In this document: piece after piece, positions 15,826 through 23,435 of the stretch
Layout of the letters: the number at the start of each line of letters is the position of its first letter
How positions within the stretch are numbered: the first letter of the stretch is position 1
Origin: Candidatus Saccharimonadota bacterium
Lineage (GTDB): Bacteria; Patescibacteriota; Saccharimonadia; Saccharimonadales; Saccharimonadaceae
Assembly (NCBI GenBank): GCA_017512095.1
Contig: JAFWHC010000007.1
Span: 1 to 64,000 of the forward strand
DNA: 64,000 nucleotides
Direction: 5' to 3'
Notes under the pieces: model-generated
Databases searched by the model: none
Told to the model about the DNA's origin: nothing
Seen by the model: the letters and a program-made list of their open reading frames with translations, nothing else
Made by a program: the position numbers and the translations under genes

Positions 15826-16344
15826 TTATTCAAGAGGTTCTTCGTATTCTTCGATGAGGAGGTCGGGATCGGCTGATTCGACATAGATTGTTTTGCCGGC
15901 ATAATAGGGATCTAGTTCTTCGTGAAGCGCCTTGGCTAGAGCGTAGACGCGATTTTGGTGTTCGGCGAAGTCGACTTTGTTGTTGTCGAGTTCGGCGCGA
16001 GCGAGAGCTAGGTCGGTTTCTCTTTGCGTGAGAGCAGCCTTAGCGGTCTCGAGTTCGGTTTCGCGATTATTGAGCGCGCGTTCTCGGGCGTCAAGTTCAG
16101 CTTCGCGGGCAGTGACGGCTTCGGCTGCCGTTTCGAAGCGAGATTTTTCGGCCTTGGCTTCGTTAATGGCGGTTTGAAGAACTTGTTCGCGGTTGCTGTT
16201 GAAGGCAACGGCGAGTGCCGTGCCGATACCGACAATGACAACTACGAGGACGAATGCGACGACGATTTGTTTAAGCGTGAAATTTTCGCGCGGTTGTAGC
16301 GAGACGTCGGGCATTTTGGAGTTGCGGCTCAAGTAGTTTGACAT
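15826..16344 (-). CDS. Single-pass membrane protein with a coiled coil, 172 aa
   Basis: There is one membrane helix at about residues 26-48 (IVVAFVLVVVIVGIGTALAVAF), with a short cytoplasmic N-terminus. A long Ala/Glu/Arg-rich coiled coil follows at about 50-130 with heptads such as AREAELDARERAL and NRETELETAKAAL. The acidic tail ends EEYEEPLE. No family was recognised. The ATG follows AAGGGGGATTTTAAC. Its own promoter lies in the gap after rpsP (TTGCTA-N17-TATAAT). The topology resembles small divisome or envelope-spacing proteins, but no function can be assigned. Confidence 0.8.
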   Translation of the reverse strand: MSNYLSRNSKMPDVSLQPRENFTLKQIVVAFVLVVVIVGIGTALAVAFNSNREQVLQTAINEAKAEKSRFETAAEAVTAREAELDARERALNNRETELETAKAALTQRETDLALARAELDNNKVDFAEHQNRVYALAKALHEELDPYYAGKTIYVESADPDLLIEEYEEPLE

Positions 16345-16389
16345 GTTAAAATCCCCCTTGTTTTATTCTAGGAATAACCTATGAGGGGG

Positions 16390-16418
16390 ATTATACAATA
16401 TTTTGCCGTTTTTAGCAA
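16390..16418 (-). promoter_or_regulatory. Promoter of the 15826 coiled-coil gene
   Basis: Minus strand: TTGCTA (16413-16418), 17 nt, TATAAT (16390-16395). It lies between the rpsP stop and the gene. Confidence 0.75.
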
Positions 16419-16420
16419 GA

Positions 16421-16774
16421 TTAAGCTTCTGCTGGAGCTTCTTCAGTTGCCGGCTCTTCCTTTGGCTGGTTCTTGCGGAGCTTGTCGGCGTGCTTGGCTT
16501 TGGCGCTCTTTTTGGGAGCGGGTTTGTACCAAGATGGGAGCTTAACGCCGTTCTTTTCGAGAACGAAGGCGACGCGAGAAGAAGGTTGGGCGCCGTTCTT
16601 AAGATAGAACTCGAGTTTTTCCTTGTCAAGGACGGTCTTTTTGGTTTCTGGGTTATAGTTGCCGACCTCAGCCACAACGCGCCCAGATAGAGGGTGACGC
16701 TGGGATTCTTGGACGACTATCCGGTACACTGGGGTGTGTGCGCGGCCATTACGTTGCATGCGAATCGCGAGCAT
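16421..16774 (-). CDS. rpsP: 30S ribosomal protein bS16
   Basis: This 117-residue protein starts MLAIRMQRNGRAHTPVYRIVV, matching the bS16 start (hhxIRLxRxGxKxxPxYRIVV). It also has YNPETKK in the expected place. The core ends near residue 80. A tail of Lys, Ala, Pro and Glu extends it to 117, longer than E. coli bS16 (82). AAGGAG precedes the start. The promoter is TTGCCA-N17-TAAAAT (16807-16835), starting right beside the terminator of the preceding gene. Confidence 0.97.
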   Translation of the reverse strand: MLAIRMQRNGRAHTPVYRIVVQESQRHPLSGRVVAEVGNYNPETKKTVLDKEKLEFYLKNGAQPSSRVAFVLEKNGVKLPSWYKPAPKKSAKAKHADKLRKNQPKEEPATEEAPAEA

Positions 16775-16806
16775 TTGGATTTTCTCCTTAAATAATATTA
16801 ACGAGT

Positions 16807-16860
16807 ATTTTACACTATTTTTTGGAATTTGGCAAGAAAAATCCTGCGGTTAGCAGGATT
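16807..16860 (-). promoter_or_regulatory. rpsP promoter and terminator of the 16850 gene, packed together
   Basis: The minus-strand terminator AATCCTGC...GCAGGATT (16840-16860) includes the last codons and stop of the 16850 gene and is followed by TTTTTC. Only a few bases later comes -35 TTGCCA (16830-16835), 17 nt and -10 TAAAAT (16807-16812). Confidence 0.75.
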
Positions 16861-17389
16861 TGGAGGTTTTGCGGAAGTCTCGACGCGGTAAATCGTCAAG
16901 TTCGAAGGGCGGATGGCCCGATTCGATGTGACGTTTGATGTGGCGCCTAAACTTTTCGCGATTTTTTTCGTTTTCGAGGAGACCCATGAGTGTCATGGCG
17001 CTGACCTGGTCGAGGTCGTGATTGCGGGCGTACCAGTTGACTTCGTCGACGGATTTGAAAAAGTTTTTGATGGCATCTTCGCGAGCGAGTTTGAGCTGTT
17101 TAATGTCGCCGTTGTAGTATTTGTCGATAACGGGCTTAACGTTAAAAGCTTTACTCTTGTCGCGGAAGGTCATCAACATTTTATCCTTGCCGGCGAGGTC
17201 GCCAGCGGCGTCGACAACGGCGAGACAGAGTTGCCAGTAGGTTGGCCAAGTGTTCGCTGGGTATTCGTAGTCAGATTGTGAAATTCTCAAGAGAGCGGAG
17301 CGTTTCTTGTCTCCACCAAGAAGGTCGGCGACAGTGCGTTTTTCTGGGTTTTCCTGAAGTTCGATGGAAAGTTCGGACATTTTCGACAT
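16850..17389 (-). CDS. Hypothetical protein, 179 aa
   Basis: No family is recognised. It is a soluble, charged and mainly helical protein, with blocks WPTYWQLCLAVVDAAGDL and REDAIKNFFKSVDEVNWY, and a basic C-terminal end RRDFRKTSKSC. There is no signal peptide. GAGGAGGGG lies 7 nt before the ATG. The promoter TTGACT-N17-TATAAT (17435-17463) is of the strong extended -10 class. The stop codon lies within the terminator stem. It is a one-gene transcript. Confidence 0.8.
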   Translation of the reverse strand: MSKMSELSIELQENPEKRTVADLLGGDKKRSALLRISQSDYEYPANTWPTYWQLCLAVVDAAGDLAGKDKMLMTFRDKSKAFNVKPVIDKYYNGDIKQLKLAREDAIKNFFKSVDEVNWYARNHDLDQVSAMTLMGLLENEKNREKFRRHIKRHIESGHPPFELDDLPRRDFRKTSKSC

Positions 17390-17434
17390 TTAGATTTCCC
17401 CTCCTCTATTGTTTTGTCGAAATGTATAATTTAA

Positions 17435-17463
17435 TTATAGCATAAAAGCTTTTAAAAGTCAAT
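17435..17463 (-). promoter_or_regulatory. Strong extended -10 promoter of the 16850 gene
   Basis: Minus strand: TTGACT (17458-17463), 17 nt ending in TATGC, then TATAAT (17435-17440). It closely resembles the promoters at 30596, 35660 and 36036. Confidence 0.85.
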
Positions 17464-17473
17464 GATAGTAAGG

Positions 17474-17561
17474 GCGAGAACCAAAAAACCACCCGTTTAG
17501 CCGACGCGTGGATTTTTGGTCATATAAGCTCTCAACTGTTTATGTGAAAAGGATTTCTCGC
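17474..17561 (-). ncRNA. Candidate structured RNA, three-way junction, 88 nt
   Basis: This lies between rnc and the 16850 gene. GCGAGAA pairs with TTCTCGC at the ends (17474-17480 with 17555-17561, 7 bp). Inside are a hairpin in which ACCAAAAA-CCAC pairs with GTGG-TTTTTGGT (about 17480-17520) and a weaker second hairpin (about 17521-17545). A further hairpin CAGTT...AACTG sits just outside (17561-17584). It could be a riboregulator or simply the rnc 3' end. A tRNA is excluded because there is no T-loop sequence. Confidence 0.35.
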
Positions 17562-17598
17562 AGTTAACTTTTTCAAGTAAACTGTAATAAGTATAAGC

Positions 17599-18369
17599 CT
17601 AATGGGCGGGTTTGTCAAGGTTTTTAGCCGAGTTTTTTGTGGCAGATTCGGGTTTTTTGCTAGTGCGGGAGTATTTTTTCTTGTAAATTTTAATGCCTTG
17701 CTTGGCGGCGAGGGTTTGTGCCTCCTGTTTAGAGTGGCCAGAGGCAGAAGCGATGATGGAATTGCCAACATAGACAGCGACAGTGAAAATCTTGTTGTGG
17801 TCGGGGCCGTCTTCTTTGAGGGTGCGGTAAGTCGGAGTTTCTAAATCGTATTTTTGTGTGAGCTCCTGGAAATATGATTTTGGGTCGCGCCAGGCTTCTT
17901 CTTCGAGCATTTCGTCCATTTTGGAAAGAATATGTTTATAGATGAAGTCTTTAGCGGCGGGGTAGCCTTGGTCGAGATAGATAGCGCCGATGACGGCCTC
18001 GAAGCAGTCGGCGATAATGACGGCGTGGGCGCGGTCGATGCCGTGTTGCTCGCCGCGAGAAAGGCGGACGAGTGGCTCGTAGCCAAGTTTGTAACCAGCG
18101 TCAGAAATAGATTCGGTGCGCACGAGAGCAGAGCGCCAGGCGGTCATGATGCCTTCGGGTTCTTCGTAGTTGCGATAAAGAAAGTCGCTTGTGACGAGCT
18201 CGAGGACGGCGTCGCCGAGGTATTCAAGGCGCTCGTTGTGTTCGAGATGGGATTTTTTGTGCTCGTTAACGTAGCTGCGGTGAGTGAGAGCAACAACAAG
18301 AAGGTTGATGTCGTTAAATTTAAAGCCGAGTTTTTGTTCGGCGAAGTCTTGATAGGGTTTAGTGTCCAA
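17599..18369 (-). CDS. rnc: Ribonuclease III
   Basis: This 256-residue double-stranded RNA endonuclease matures rRNA and some mRNAs. The signature NERLEYLGDAVLELV lies near residue 45 with the catalytic Glu and Asp. The second acidic cluster lies in DCFEAVIGAIYLD. The dsRNA-binding domain occupies about 160-230 (DPKSYFQELTQKY ... SGHSKQEAQTLAAKQG). A Lys/Ser-rich tail follows. It lies immediately downstream of the NUDIX gene (1-nt gap), in an operon with nusB and the bL32-like gene. Confidence 0.97.
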   Translation of the reverse strand: MDTKPYQDFAEQKLGFKFNDINLLVVALTHRSYVNEHKKSHLEHNERLEYLGDAVLELVTSDFLYRNYEEPEGIMTAWRSALVRTESISDAGYKLGYEPLVRLSRGEQHGIDRAHAVIIADCFEAVIGAIYLDQGYPAAKDFIYKHILSKMDEMLEEEAWRDPKSYFQELTQKYDLETPTYRTLKEDGPDHNKIFTVAVYVGNSIIASASGHSKQEAQTLAAKQGIKIYKKKYSRTSKKPESATKNSAKNLDKPAH

Positions 18370-18370
18370 T

Positions 18371-18979
18371 TTAGTATTCTCCTGAACGGATTTTCTTTTT
18401 TGCTATTAACATGAGTTTTTCGATGTCGTCGTATTCGATGGCATCGAGCGCGTCGGCAAACTTAAACCATTTGATCCCGTTCATCCATTTTTCCTTGGTT
18501 GGGGTTTCGCGAGGGTCGAGGGAATGGACAAGGTAGATTTGGGTGGTCATAAGAACGAGTTTGTCGAGGCGACGATATTTGAAGTGGATTTTTCCAAGCC
18601 AGCACAAGGTGTTGATATGGAAAAGCCCCGCTTCTTCGCCGATTTCACGGATGGCGGTTTGTTTGGCGGTTTCGCCTGGCTCGATGTGGCCCTTAGGGAT
18701 GGTCCAGCGATTCTTGGAATCTTGAATCAGGAGGATTTCGATGTCCTTACGGTCTTTTGAAAGGCGAAAAACGATACCGCCGGCGGTTGGTTCGCGGACG
18801 ATTTCTTGGATAACCGGCTTCTTACGGAAGACGGTTTCCTTGAACTTGTCGATTGGGGAGGGGCGGTACTCTTTTGGCAGAGCTTCCGGAACTTTGAGGT
18901 TACTTCCCTTTCGGCTCAGAGGCGCTTTCTTCGGGGAGCTGGTCGCTCGACGAGGCGCCGGCTTTTGGTTTTGATTCAT
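18371..18979 (-). CDS. NUDIX hydrolase
   Basis: This 202-residue protein has a complete NUDIX box [22 protein letters not shown], matching GX5EX7REUXEEXGU, at about residues 105-127. The N-terminal 60 residues are basic (Lys, Arg, Pro, Ser) and may bind nucleic acid. The usual activity is hydrolysis of nucleoside-diphosphate-X compounds, and substrates cannot be predicted. The start chosen is the ATG at 18979 (MNQNQKP). It has no clear Shine-Dalgarno and overlaps the end of nusB by 80 nt, suggesting translational coupling. The longer frame start at 19084 lies deeper inside nusB and is less likely. Confidence 0.85.
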   Translation of the reverse strand: MNQNQKPAPRRATSSPKKAPLSRKGSNLKVPEALPKEYRPSPIDKFKETVFRKKPVIQEIVREPTAGGIVFRLSKDRKDIEILLIQDSKNRWTIPKGHIEPGETAKQTAIREIGEEAGLFHINTLCWLGKIHFKYRRLDKLVLMTTQIYLVHSLDPRETPTKEKWMNGIKWFKFADALDAIEYDDIEKLMLIAKKKIRSGEY

Positions 18980-19433
18980 GATTTTGACTAGAGTCGGTGT
19001 CTTTAAAGCCGAGGTTTTTATATGCGGTTCCAAGGACGCCGTTAATGAACTTTGAAGAGTTTTCCGAGCCAAAGGCTTTGGCAAGCTCGACGGCTTCGTT
19101 GATGGCGACCTTTGGTGGAACGTTTTCGCTGCAGTGCTTTAGCTCGTAAAGGCCGATGCGAAGGATATTGCGGTCGATGGCAGCGATGGTGGAAATTGGC
19201 CATTCGGGCGCGAGGGGGGTAAGGTCGGCGTCGAGTTCTTCGGTTTTTTCGACCACACCACGAGAAAGGGCGTAGACGAATTCAGTATCGCCAAGAGCCT
19301 TTTCGTAGGGGAGGATGTTTTTTGCGACGATATGGTCAATGTCGGCTGTGGCGTCGCCCGCCTTGCTACGGAACTCATATTCGTATAAGCTCTGTAACGA
19401 TATAATTCTGCCTAGGTGCCGATTTGATGCCAT
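18900..19433 (-). CDS. nusB: Transcription antitermination protein NusB
   Basis: NusB binds boxA RNA with NusE (S10) during rRNA transcription. This 177-residue protein has the all-helical NusB fold, with conserved blocks [14 protein letters not shown] and [26 protein letters not shown] in the second half. The domain ends near residue 143. A hydrophilic tail of about 35 residues (Ser, Lys, Glu, Pro) extends over the NUDIX start. The gene begins right after the bL32-like stop in the same operon. Confidence 0.95.
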   Translation of the reverse strand: MASNRHLGRIISLQSLYEYEFRSKAGDATADIDHIVAKNILPYEKALGDTEFVYALSRGVVEKTEELDADLTPLAPEWPISTIAAIDRNILRIGLYELKHCSENVPPKVAINEAVELAKAFGSENSSKFINGVLGTAYKNLGFKDTDSSQNHESKPKAGASSSDQLPEESASEPKGK

Positions 19434-19435
19434 TG

Positions 19436-19678
19436 TTATTTCTTCTTTGCGTTAGATTTTTTGGCAAGTTTAGCCTTCGTTGCGGCCTTTTTGGTGGCTT
19501 TAACGGAAGTGGATTTTGCGGGCTTGACAGTTTTGACTTTTACGCGAGGAGTTTTTTTCTTCGTTTCAAAAGCTTTGACAGGGGAAAGTTTATTAACAGC
19601 ACGAGCGAGGTCGAGGCGGATGTGACTCCGGCGGAGACCGGTTTTACGCGGGCTGCTCTGTTTTTTAGGTTCAGGCAT
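19436..19678 (-). CDS. rpmF: Probable 50S ribosomal protein bL32 lacking zinc cysteines
   Basis: This 80-residue protein starts [19 protein letters not shown], which fits the bL32 start (PK+xxSxxRxxxRRSHxxL). No Cys is present anywhere, so the C-terminal zinc-finger half is absent and replaced by a Lys/Ala/Thr-rich tail. The place upstream of nusB and rnc is plausible for rpmF. The alternative is an unrelated basic nucleic-acid-binding protein. The gene has its own promoter (TTGCAC-N17-TATTAT) and starts an operon with nusB, the NUDIX gene and rnc. Confidence 0.6.
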   Translation of the reverse strand: MPEPKKQSSPRKTGLRRSHIRLDLARAVNKLSPVKAFETKKKTPRVKVKTVKPAKSTSVKATKKAATKAKLAKKSNAKKK

Positions 19679-19709
19679 AATGCTCCTTTAATGATAGATA
19701 CTTTGAACT

Positions 19710-19738
19710 ATAATAGCACGTTTTTAGAGATAGTGCAA
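19710..19738 (-). promoter_or_regulatory. Promoter of the bL32-nusB-NUDIX-rnc operon
   Basis: Minus strand: TTGCAC (19733-19738), 17 nt ending in TGC, then TATTAT (19710-19715). The -35 box directly abuts the large inverted repeat at 19739. Confidence 0.75.
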
Positions 19739-19908
19739 GGCGTCTCTTAGTTCTAGTTTTGTCCTGGTCCTCGTCTCGCAGTCGTCAAAAAATACAACAT
19801 TTAGTCCTGCGCTCGTCGACGACGTAACCTCGAACTCGCTTGGTAAATGTTGTATTTTTGACTGCTGGCGACTGCGGAATCGGACAAAGACCAGAACAAA
19901 GAGACGCC
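19739..19908. repeat. Large imperfect inverted repeat / rod-like RNA, 170 nt
   Basis: The ends GGCGTCTCTT (19739-19748) and AAGAGACGCC (19899-19908) are perfectly complementary. Further in, GTTCT/AGAAC, TTTGTCC/GGACAAA and CGCAGTC/GACTGCG pair across internal loops. A 19-20 bp inner stem follows (19784-19803 with 19844-19862), and then a loop of about 40 nt containing TCGTCGACGA. It begins only 4 nt after the leuS stop and ends at the next promoter. There is no terminal U-tract. A 6S-like RNA, a 3' UTR structure or a MITE-like element are all possible. Confidence 0.55.
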
Positions 19909-19912
19909 TAGT

Positions 19913-22294
19913 CTAAACCACCAAATTAATTAATTTAGCTTTCTTGATATAAATAGTCTTTTTTATGTGATTATTTGTGAATTTTTGGACATTTGAGTCG
20001 CTTGAAGCTAACTTAATTACTTCATTTTCATCGTCTAAAACTTCAGCGGGGACGGAGAGTTTGGCGCGGAGTTTGCCGTTGACTTGGACAACGAGCTCGA
20101 TGAGGTCTTCGACGAGGTATTTTTCATCGTAAGTCGGCCAGGCGTCGTCGGCTCCGAGTTGTTCGAGCATTTCGGAGGCGAGGTGCGGAGCGAAGGGCTT
20201 TAGGAGTTTTCCGAGCGTGATTAAATCTTCTTCTGTGCTGCCAGCTTTATAGAGTTCGTTGACGTATTCCATGAGGCTTGAAATGGCCGTGTTGAAGGCG
20301 GCGCGCTCGATGTCGTCCGTGACTTTTTTGATGACTCGATGCATTGCTCGCTTGCGGTCGATAGCTCGTTCCGTCGGACGCAGGTCGCGCCCGCCCGCCG
20401 TCGCGGGGGTCGCGCCTGCCGAACCTCGGCCGTAGCCTGCGGACGCCGACGGAGACGAGACTATCTCCCCGCTCACTCCCGCCACATCGCCAAAAACGAG
20501 AGTCCAGCAGCGGTTGAGGAAGCGGTAAACGCCGCCGACGCTTCTAGGGTTCCAGGCGGCGTCTTGATCGTAGGGGCCGATGAACATTTCGTAGGTGCGG
20601 AGAGTGTCGGCGCCGTAGCCGTCGTTGATGACGTCGAGTGGGTCGATGACGTTGCCTTTACTCTTTGACATTTTTTTGCCGTCGGGCGCGTTGATGTAGC
20701 CGTTGTAAAGAAGCTTCGTGATTGGTTCGCGGAAAGGAAGTTTGCCTTCGTCGGCGAAAAACTTGCACCAGAAGCGGACGTAGAGAAGGTGTGCCACGGC
20801 GTGGTCGCCGCCGCAGTAGATGTCGAGCGGTTCCCAATAGTTGATGGCTTTTTCATCCCAAGCGGCAGTTGCGCAGTGAGGCGAGGCGTAGCGCCAGAGA
20901 TACCAAGAAGAGCAGGCGTAGCCGTCGAGTGTGTCGGTTTCGCGGGTCATGGTTTCAATTTTGCCAGTTTTTTCGTTTAGAAGATCGACTTTTAGCCAGT
21001 CGGTAGCCTTTGCGAGGGCGGATCGGCCGGTGTTGTCGGGCTTAAAATCCTCAACTTCGGGGATTATGACGGGGAGTTGGTCTTCGGGAATAGGGTGCGG
21101 GTCGCCGTCGCTGTCGTAGGCGATGGGAATTGGGCAGCCCCAGTAGCGCTGGCGGGAGATAAGCCAGTCGCGCATGCGATAAGTGGTCTTTGGTGTGCCG
21201 AAAGGCGTTTCGGGAGTTTTTGTGATTTCTACGATTGGAAGATCGAATTTTTCGGCAAATTCGCGGTCGCGGTCGTCGCCGGCAGGGACCGCCATGATGG
21301 CGCCAGTGCCATAGCCCATGAGGACGTAGTCGGCAACCCAGATGGGGATTTTTTCTTTGGTGGCGGGGTTGATGGCGAAGGAGCCAGTGAAGACGCCGGT
21401 CTTTTCTTTGTTTTCTTGGCGTTCGATTTCGGATTTTTTGATGGCGTCTTTGCAATACTCCTCGACTTTTTCGCGGGTTTTGTCGGTGACGAGGTCTTTG
21501 ATGAGCGGGTGCTCAGGAGCGAGAACGAGGAAGGTGGCGCCGTAAATTGTGTCGGGGCGAGTCGTGAAGACAGTGATTTTTTCGCTCGTGGTTTCGAAGT
21601 CGATTTCGGCGCCGGTGCTCTTTCCGATCCAGTTTTTCTGCATGGTTTTGATTTTTTCGGGCCAGTCGAGCGAATCGACGTCTTCGAGAAGTTCGTCGGC
21701 ATAGGCGGTGATTTTGAAGAACCATTGTTTCATTTTTTTCTTTTCAACCTCACTACCACAGCGCCAACAATGACCGTTCTCGACCTGTTCGTTAGCGAGG
21801 ACGGTTTGGTCGACGGGGCACCACCATTGGTAGGATTCTTTTTGGTAGGCGAGGCCTTTTTTGTAAAGCTGGAGGAAGCACCACTGGGTCCATTTGTAAT
21901 ATTCGGGGGAGGAGGTGTTTATTTCTCGGTTCCAGTCGATTGCGTAGCCGAGTTTTTTAAGCTGGTTGCGGAAGTTTTTGACGTTGGTGTCGGTTGCGAT
22001 TTTTGGAGAGACGCCGGTTTTTATCGCGTAGTTTTCGGCGGGGAGGCCGAAAGTGTCATAGCCGAAGGGGCGGAGAACGTTAAAACCCTTTTGTGCATAG
22101 AATCTGGCGAGGACGTCAATGATGGTGAAATTTCTGACGTGGCCAACGTGGAGACCGGCGCCAGATGGATATGGGAACATTTCGGCAAGGAATTTTTTGG
22201 GTTTTTCGGAATTTTCTTCGGCTTTAAACGCGTCAGAATCTTCCCAGATTTGTTGCCATTTTTTCTCGATTGCTAAAGGATTGTAACGATTCAT
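19913..22294 (-). CDS. leuS: Leucyl-tRNA synthetase
   Basis: This 793-residue class I synthetase has the HIGH-type motif HVGHVRN near residue 48 and KKMSKSKGN near 543. The editing (CP1) domain carries TRPDTIYGATFL and the aspartate block AGDDRDREFA. A zinc-knuckle pair (WWCPVDQTV, HCWRCG) is present. Residues about 611-648 hold an unusual Gly/Ala/Ser/Pro/Arg-rich insertion encoded by very GC-rich palindromic DNA before the anticodon-binding helices. The ATG lies 7 nt after TATAAT, so a leaderless transcript is likely although tsaC is just upstream. Confidence 0.97.
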   Translation of the reverse strand: MNRYNPLAIEKKWQQIWEDSDAFKAEENSEKPKKFLAEMFPYPSGAGLHVGHVRNFTIIDVLARFYAQKGFNVLRPFGYDTFGLPAENYAIKTGVSPKIATDTNVKNFRNQLKKLGYAIDWNREINTSSPEYYKWTQWCFLQLYKKGLAYQKESYQWWCPVDQTVLANEQVENGHCWRCGSEVEKKKMKQWFFKITAYADELLEDVDSLDWPEKIKTMQKNWIGKSTGAEIDFETTSEKITVFTTRPDTIYGATFLVLAPEHPLIKDLVTDKTREKVEEYCKDAIKKSEIERQENKEKTGVFTGSFAINPATKEKIPIWVADYVLMGYGTGAIMAVPAGDDRDREFAEKFDLPIVEITKTPETPFGTPKTTYRMRDWLISRQRYWGCPIPIAYDSDGDPHPIPEDQLPVIIPEVEDFKPDNTGRSALAKATDWLKVDLLNEKTGKIETMTRETDTLDGYACSSWYLWRYASPHCATAAWDEKAINYWEPLDIYCGGDHAVAHLLYVRFWCKFFADEGKLPFREPITKLLYNGYINAPDGKKMSKSKGNVIDPLDVINDGYGADTLRTYEMFIGPYDQDAAWNPRSVGGVYRFLNRCWTLVFGDVAGVSGEIVSSPSASAGYGRGSAGATPATAGGRDLRPTERAIDRKRAMHRVIKKVTDDIERAAFNTAISSLMEYVNELYKAGSTEEDLITLGKLLKPFAPHLASEMLEQLGADDAWPTYDEKYLVEDLIELVVQVNGKLRAKLSVPAEVLDDENEVIKLASSDSNVQKFTNNHIKKTIYIKKAKLINLVV

Positions 22295-22302
22295 GCAGTA
22301 TA

Positions 22303-22887
22303 TTATAACACCTGCAAATCGCCTTGTCTAATGATGACGGGGGTCTTTTTGGTGAGATCGACGACTGTGGAGGGGAGCTTGCCTTCAATCGTGCGCCCTT
22401 CGACGATAACGTCGACCTTGGGGAGTGTGCGTGCGACTTCGTCGGAAGAGATGGCGGGTTGGTCGCCGCGAGGGTTGGCGGAAGTTAAGAGGAGAGGGCC
22501 GGTTTCTGGCAAAATGGTGGCGAAGAGAGGCGAGGCGGGAATGCGAATGCCGACGGTGGTGAAATGGTTGAAGTAAGGGTGGTTAAACTCGGGGTTTTTG
22601 TTGAGGATTAAGGTGAGCTCGCCGGGGATGTATTTTGTGATGTATTCGCGGGCGGGTTTGGTGAGGATAGCGAAATCTTTGATTTTTGCGGTTGAGTCGG
22701 GGACGAGCGTAAAAACCTTGCCGGAGTTTAAATCGCGACGCTTAAGAAAAATGAGCTTTTCGAGCGCTTTGGCGGAGTTGAGTGCGATAGCAAGGCCGAA
22801 GACCGTTTCAGTTGGAAGAGCAACGACTTGGCCGTTTTTAAGAGCCTTAATGATGTCGGAAGTATGTTCAGGGGAAATTTGAATCAT
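22303..22887 (-). CDS. tsaC: Threonylcarbamoyl-AMP synthase (TsaC/Sua5/YrdC family)
   Basis: This 194-residue protein makes threonylcarbamoyl-AMP for the t6A37 modification of tRNAs. The nucleotide-binding signature appears early (LKNGQVVALPTETVFGLA). KRRDLNSGKVF corresponds to the KxRxxxKP region, and LLLTSANPRGDQPA is the conserved SAN motif. There is no Sua5 C-terminal domain, so it is of the short TsaC type. The promoter is compact: TACAAT lies 10 nt before the ATG, and this region overlaps the divergent SpoU-methyltransferase promoter. leuS starts 8 nt downstream. Confidence 0.93.
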   Translation of the reverse strand: MIQISPEHTSDIIKALKNGQVVALPTETVFGLAIALNSAKALEKLIFLKRRDLNSGKVFTLVPDSTAKIKDFAILTKPAREYITKYIPGELTLILNKNPEFNHPYFNHFTTVGIRIPASPLFATILPETGPLLLTSANPRGDQPAISSDEVARTLPKVDVIVEGRTIEGKLPSTVVDLTKKTPVIIRQGDLQVL

Positions 22888-22907
22888 AACTAACTCTATT
22901 GTATCAT
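22879..22907 (+). promoter_or_regulatory. Leaderless promoter of the SpoU methyltransferase gene
   Basis: TTGAAT (22879-22884), 17 nt, TATCAT (22902-22907), then ATTTTT and the ATG at 22914. Transcription is expected to begin at or within a base of the ATG. The -35 lies inside the tsaC coding start on the other strand. Confidence 0.7.
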
Positions 22908-22913
22908 ATTTTT

Positions 22914-23435
22914 ATGGAAGTTATATTTGTTTTACATAATATTAGGTCAACGTTTAACGTGGGGTCGATTCTTCGAACGGCTGATGGGCTTGGGGTGGCT
23001 AAGGTAATCTTTTCTGGCTATACGCCGAGAGTTGACGATATGCGGGAATTGCCACATCTTCGTGAAAAAATTAATAAACAAATTGGCAAAACCGCACTCG
23101 GAGCGGAGCGGTTTGTGGATAGTTATGCGGTTGATGATATATTGTCCGAGCTTTTGCGGCTCAAAAATGAGGGGTTTGTGATAGCTGGACTTGAGAATAA
23201 TTTGAAGTCAAAAAAGCCGGTTTTACAGATGAAATTTGAAAATATTGCGGAGATTCGCTCCGCGCTTCAATCACGGGTAGTTTTAGTGCTGGGTGAAGAA
23301 GTTGAAGGGATTCCTGATTCGCTCCGTGAGATAATTGACGTGTTTTTAGAAATCCCAATGTTTGGGCGTAAAGAGTCGTTTAATGTGTCGGTGGCGACGG
23401 GGATAGCCGGGTTTTATTTGAGGAACATAAAGTAA
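22914..23435 (+). CDS. TrmH/SpoU family RNA 2'-O-methyltransferase
   Basis: This 173-residue protein has the SpoU knot-fold motifs HNIRSTFNVGSILRTADGLGV (motif 1, with the catalytic Asn/Arg), LVLGEEVEGIPD (motif 2) and EIPMFGRKESFNVSVATGIAGF (motif 3). It transfers a methyl group from SAM to ribose in rRNA or tRNA. The target cannot be fixed from sequence. It is short and lacks an extra RNA-binding domain, like TrmL or small TrmH proteins. A TTG 5 codons upstream is in frame, but the ATG 6 nt after the -10 box is the better start. Its 3' end overlaps the convergent 23414 gene by 22 nt. Confidence 0.9.
   Translation: MEVIFVLHNIRSTFNVGSILRTADGLGVAKVIFSGYTPRVDDMRELPHLREKINKQIGKTALGAERFVDSYAVDDILSELLRLKNEGFVIAGLENNLKSKKPVLQMKFENIAEIRSALQSRVVLVLGEEVEGIPDSLREIIDVFLEIPMFGRKESFNVSVATGIAGFYLRNIK

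Noticed and set aside
17474-17561. tRNA-like element (7-bp acceptor-like stem)
   Set aside because: No T-loop (GTTCRAN), anticodon arm or D-arm can be fitted on either strand; kept only as an unassigned structured RNA.
19739-19908. CRISPR, attC or ordinary terminator as an explanation for the large inverted repeat
   Set aside because: No direct repeats, no GTTRRRY core site and no U-tract; the pairing pattern is a single long rod.
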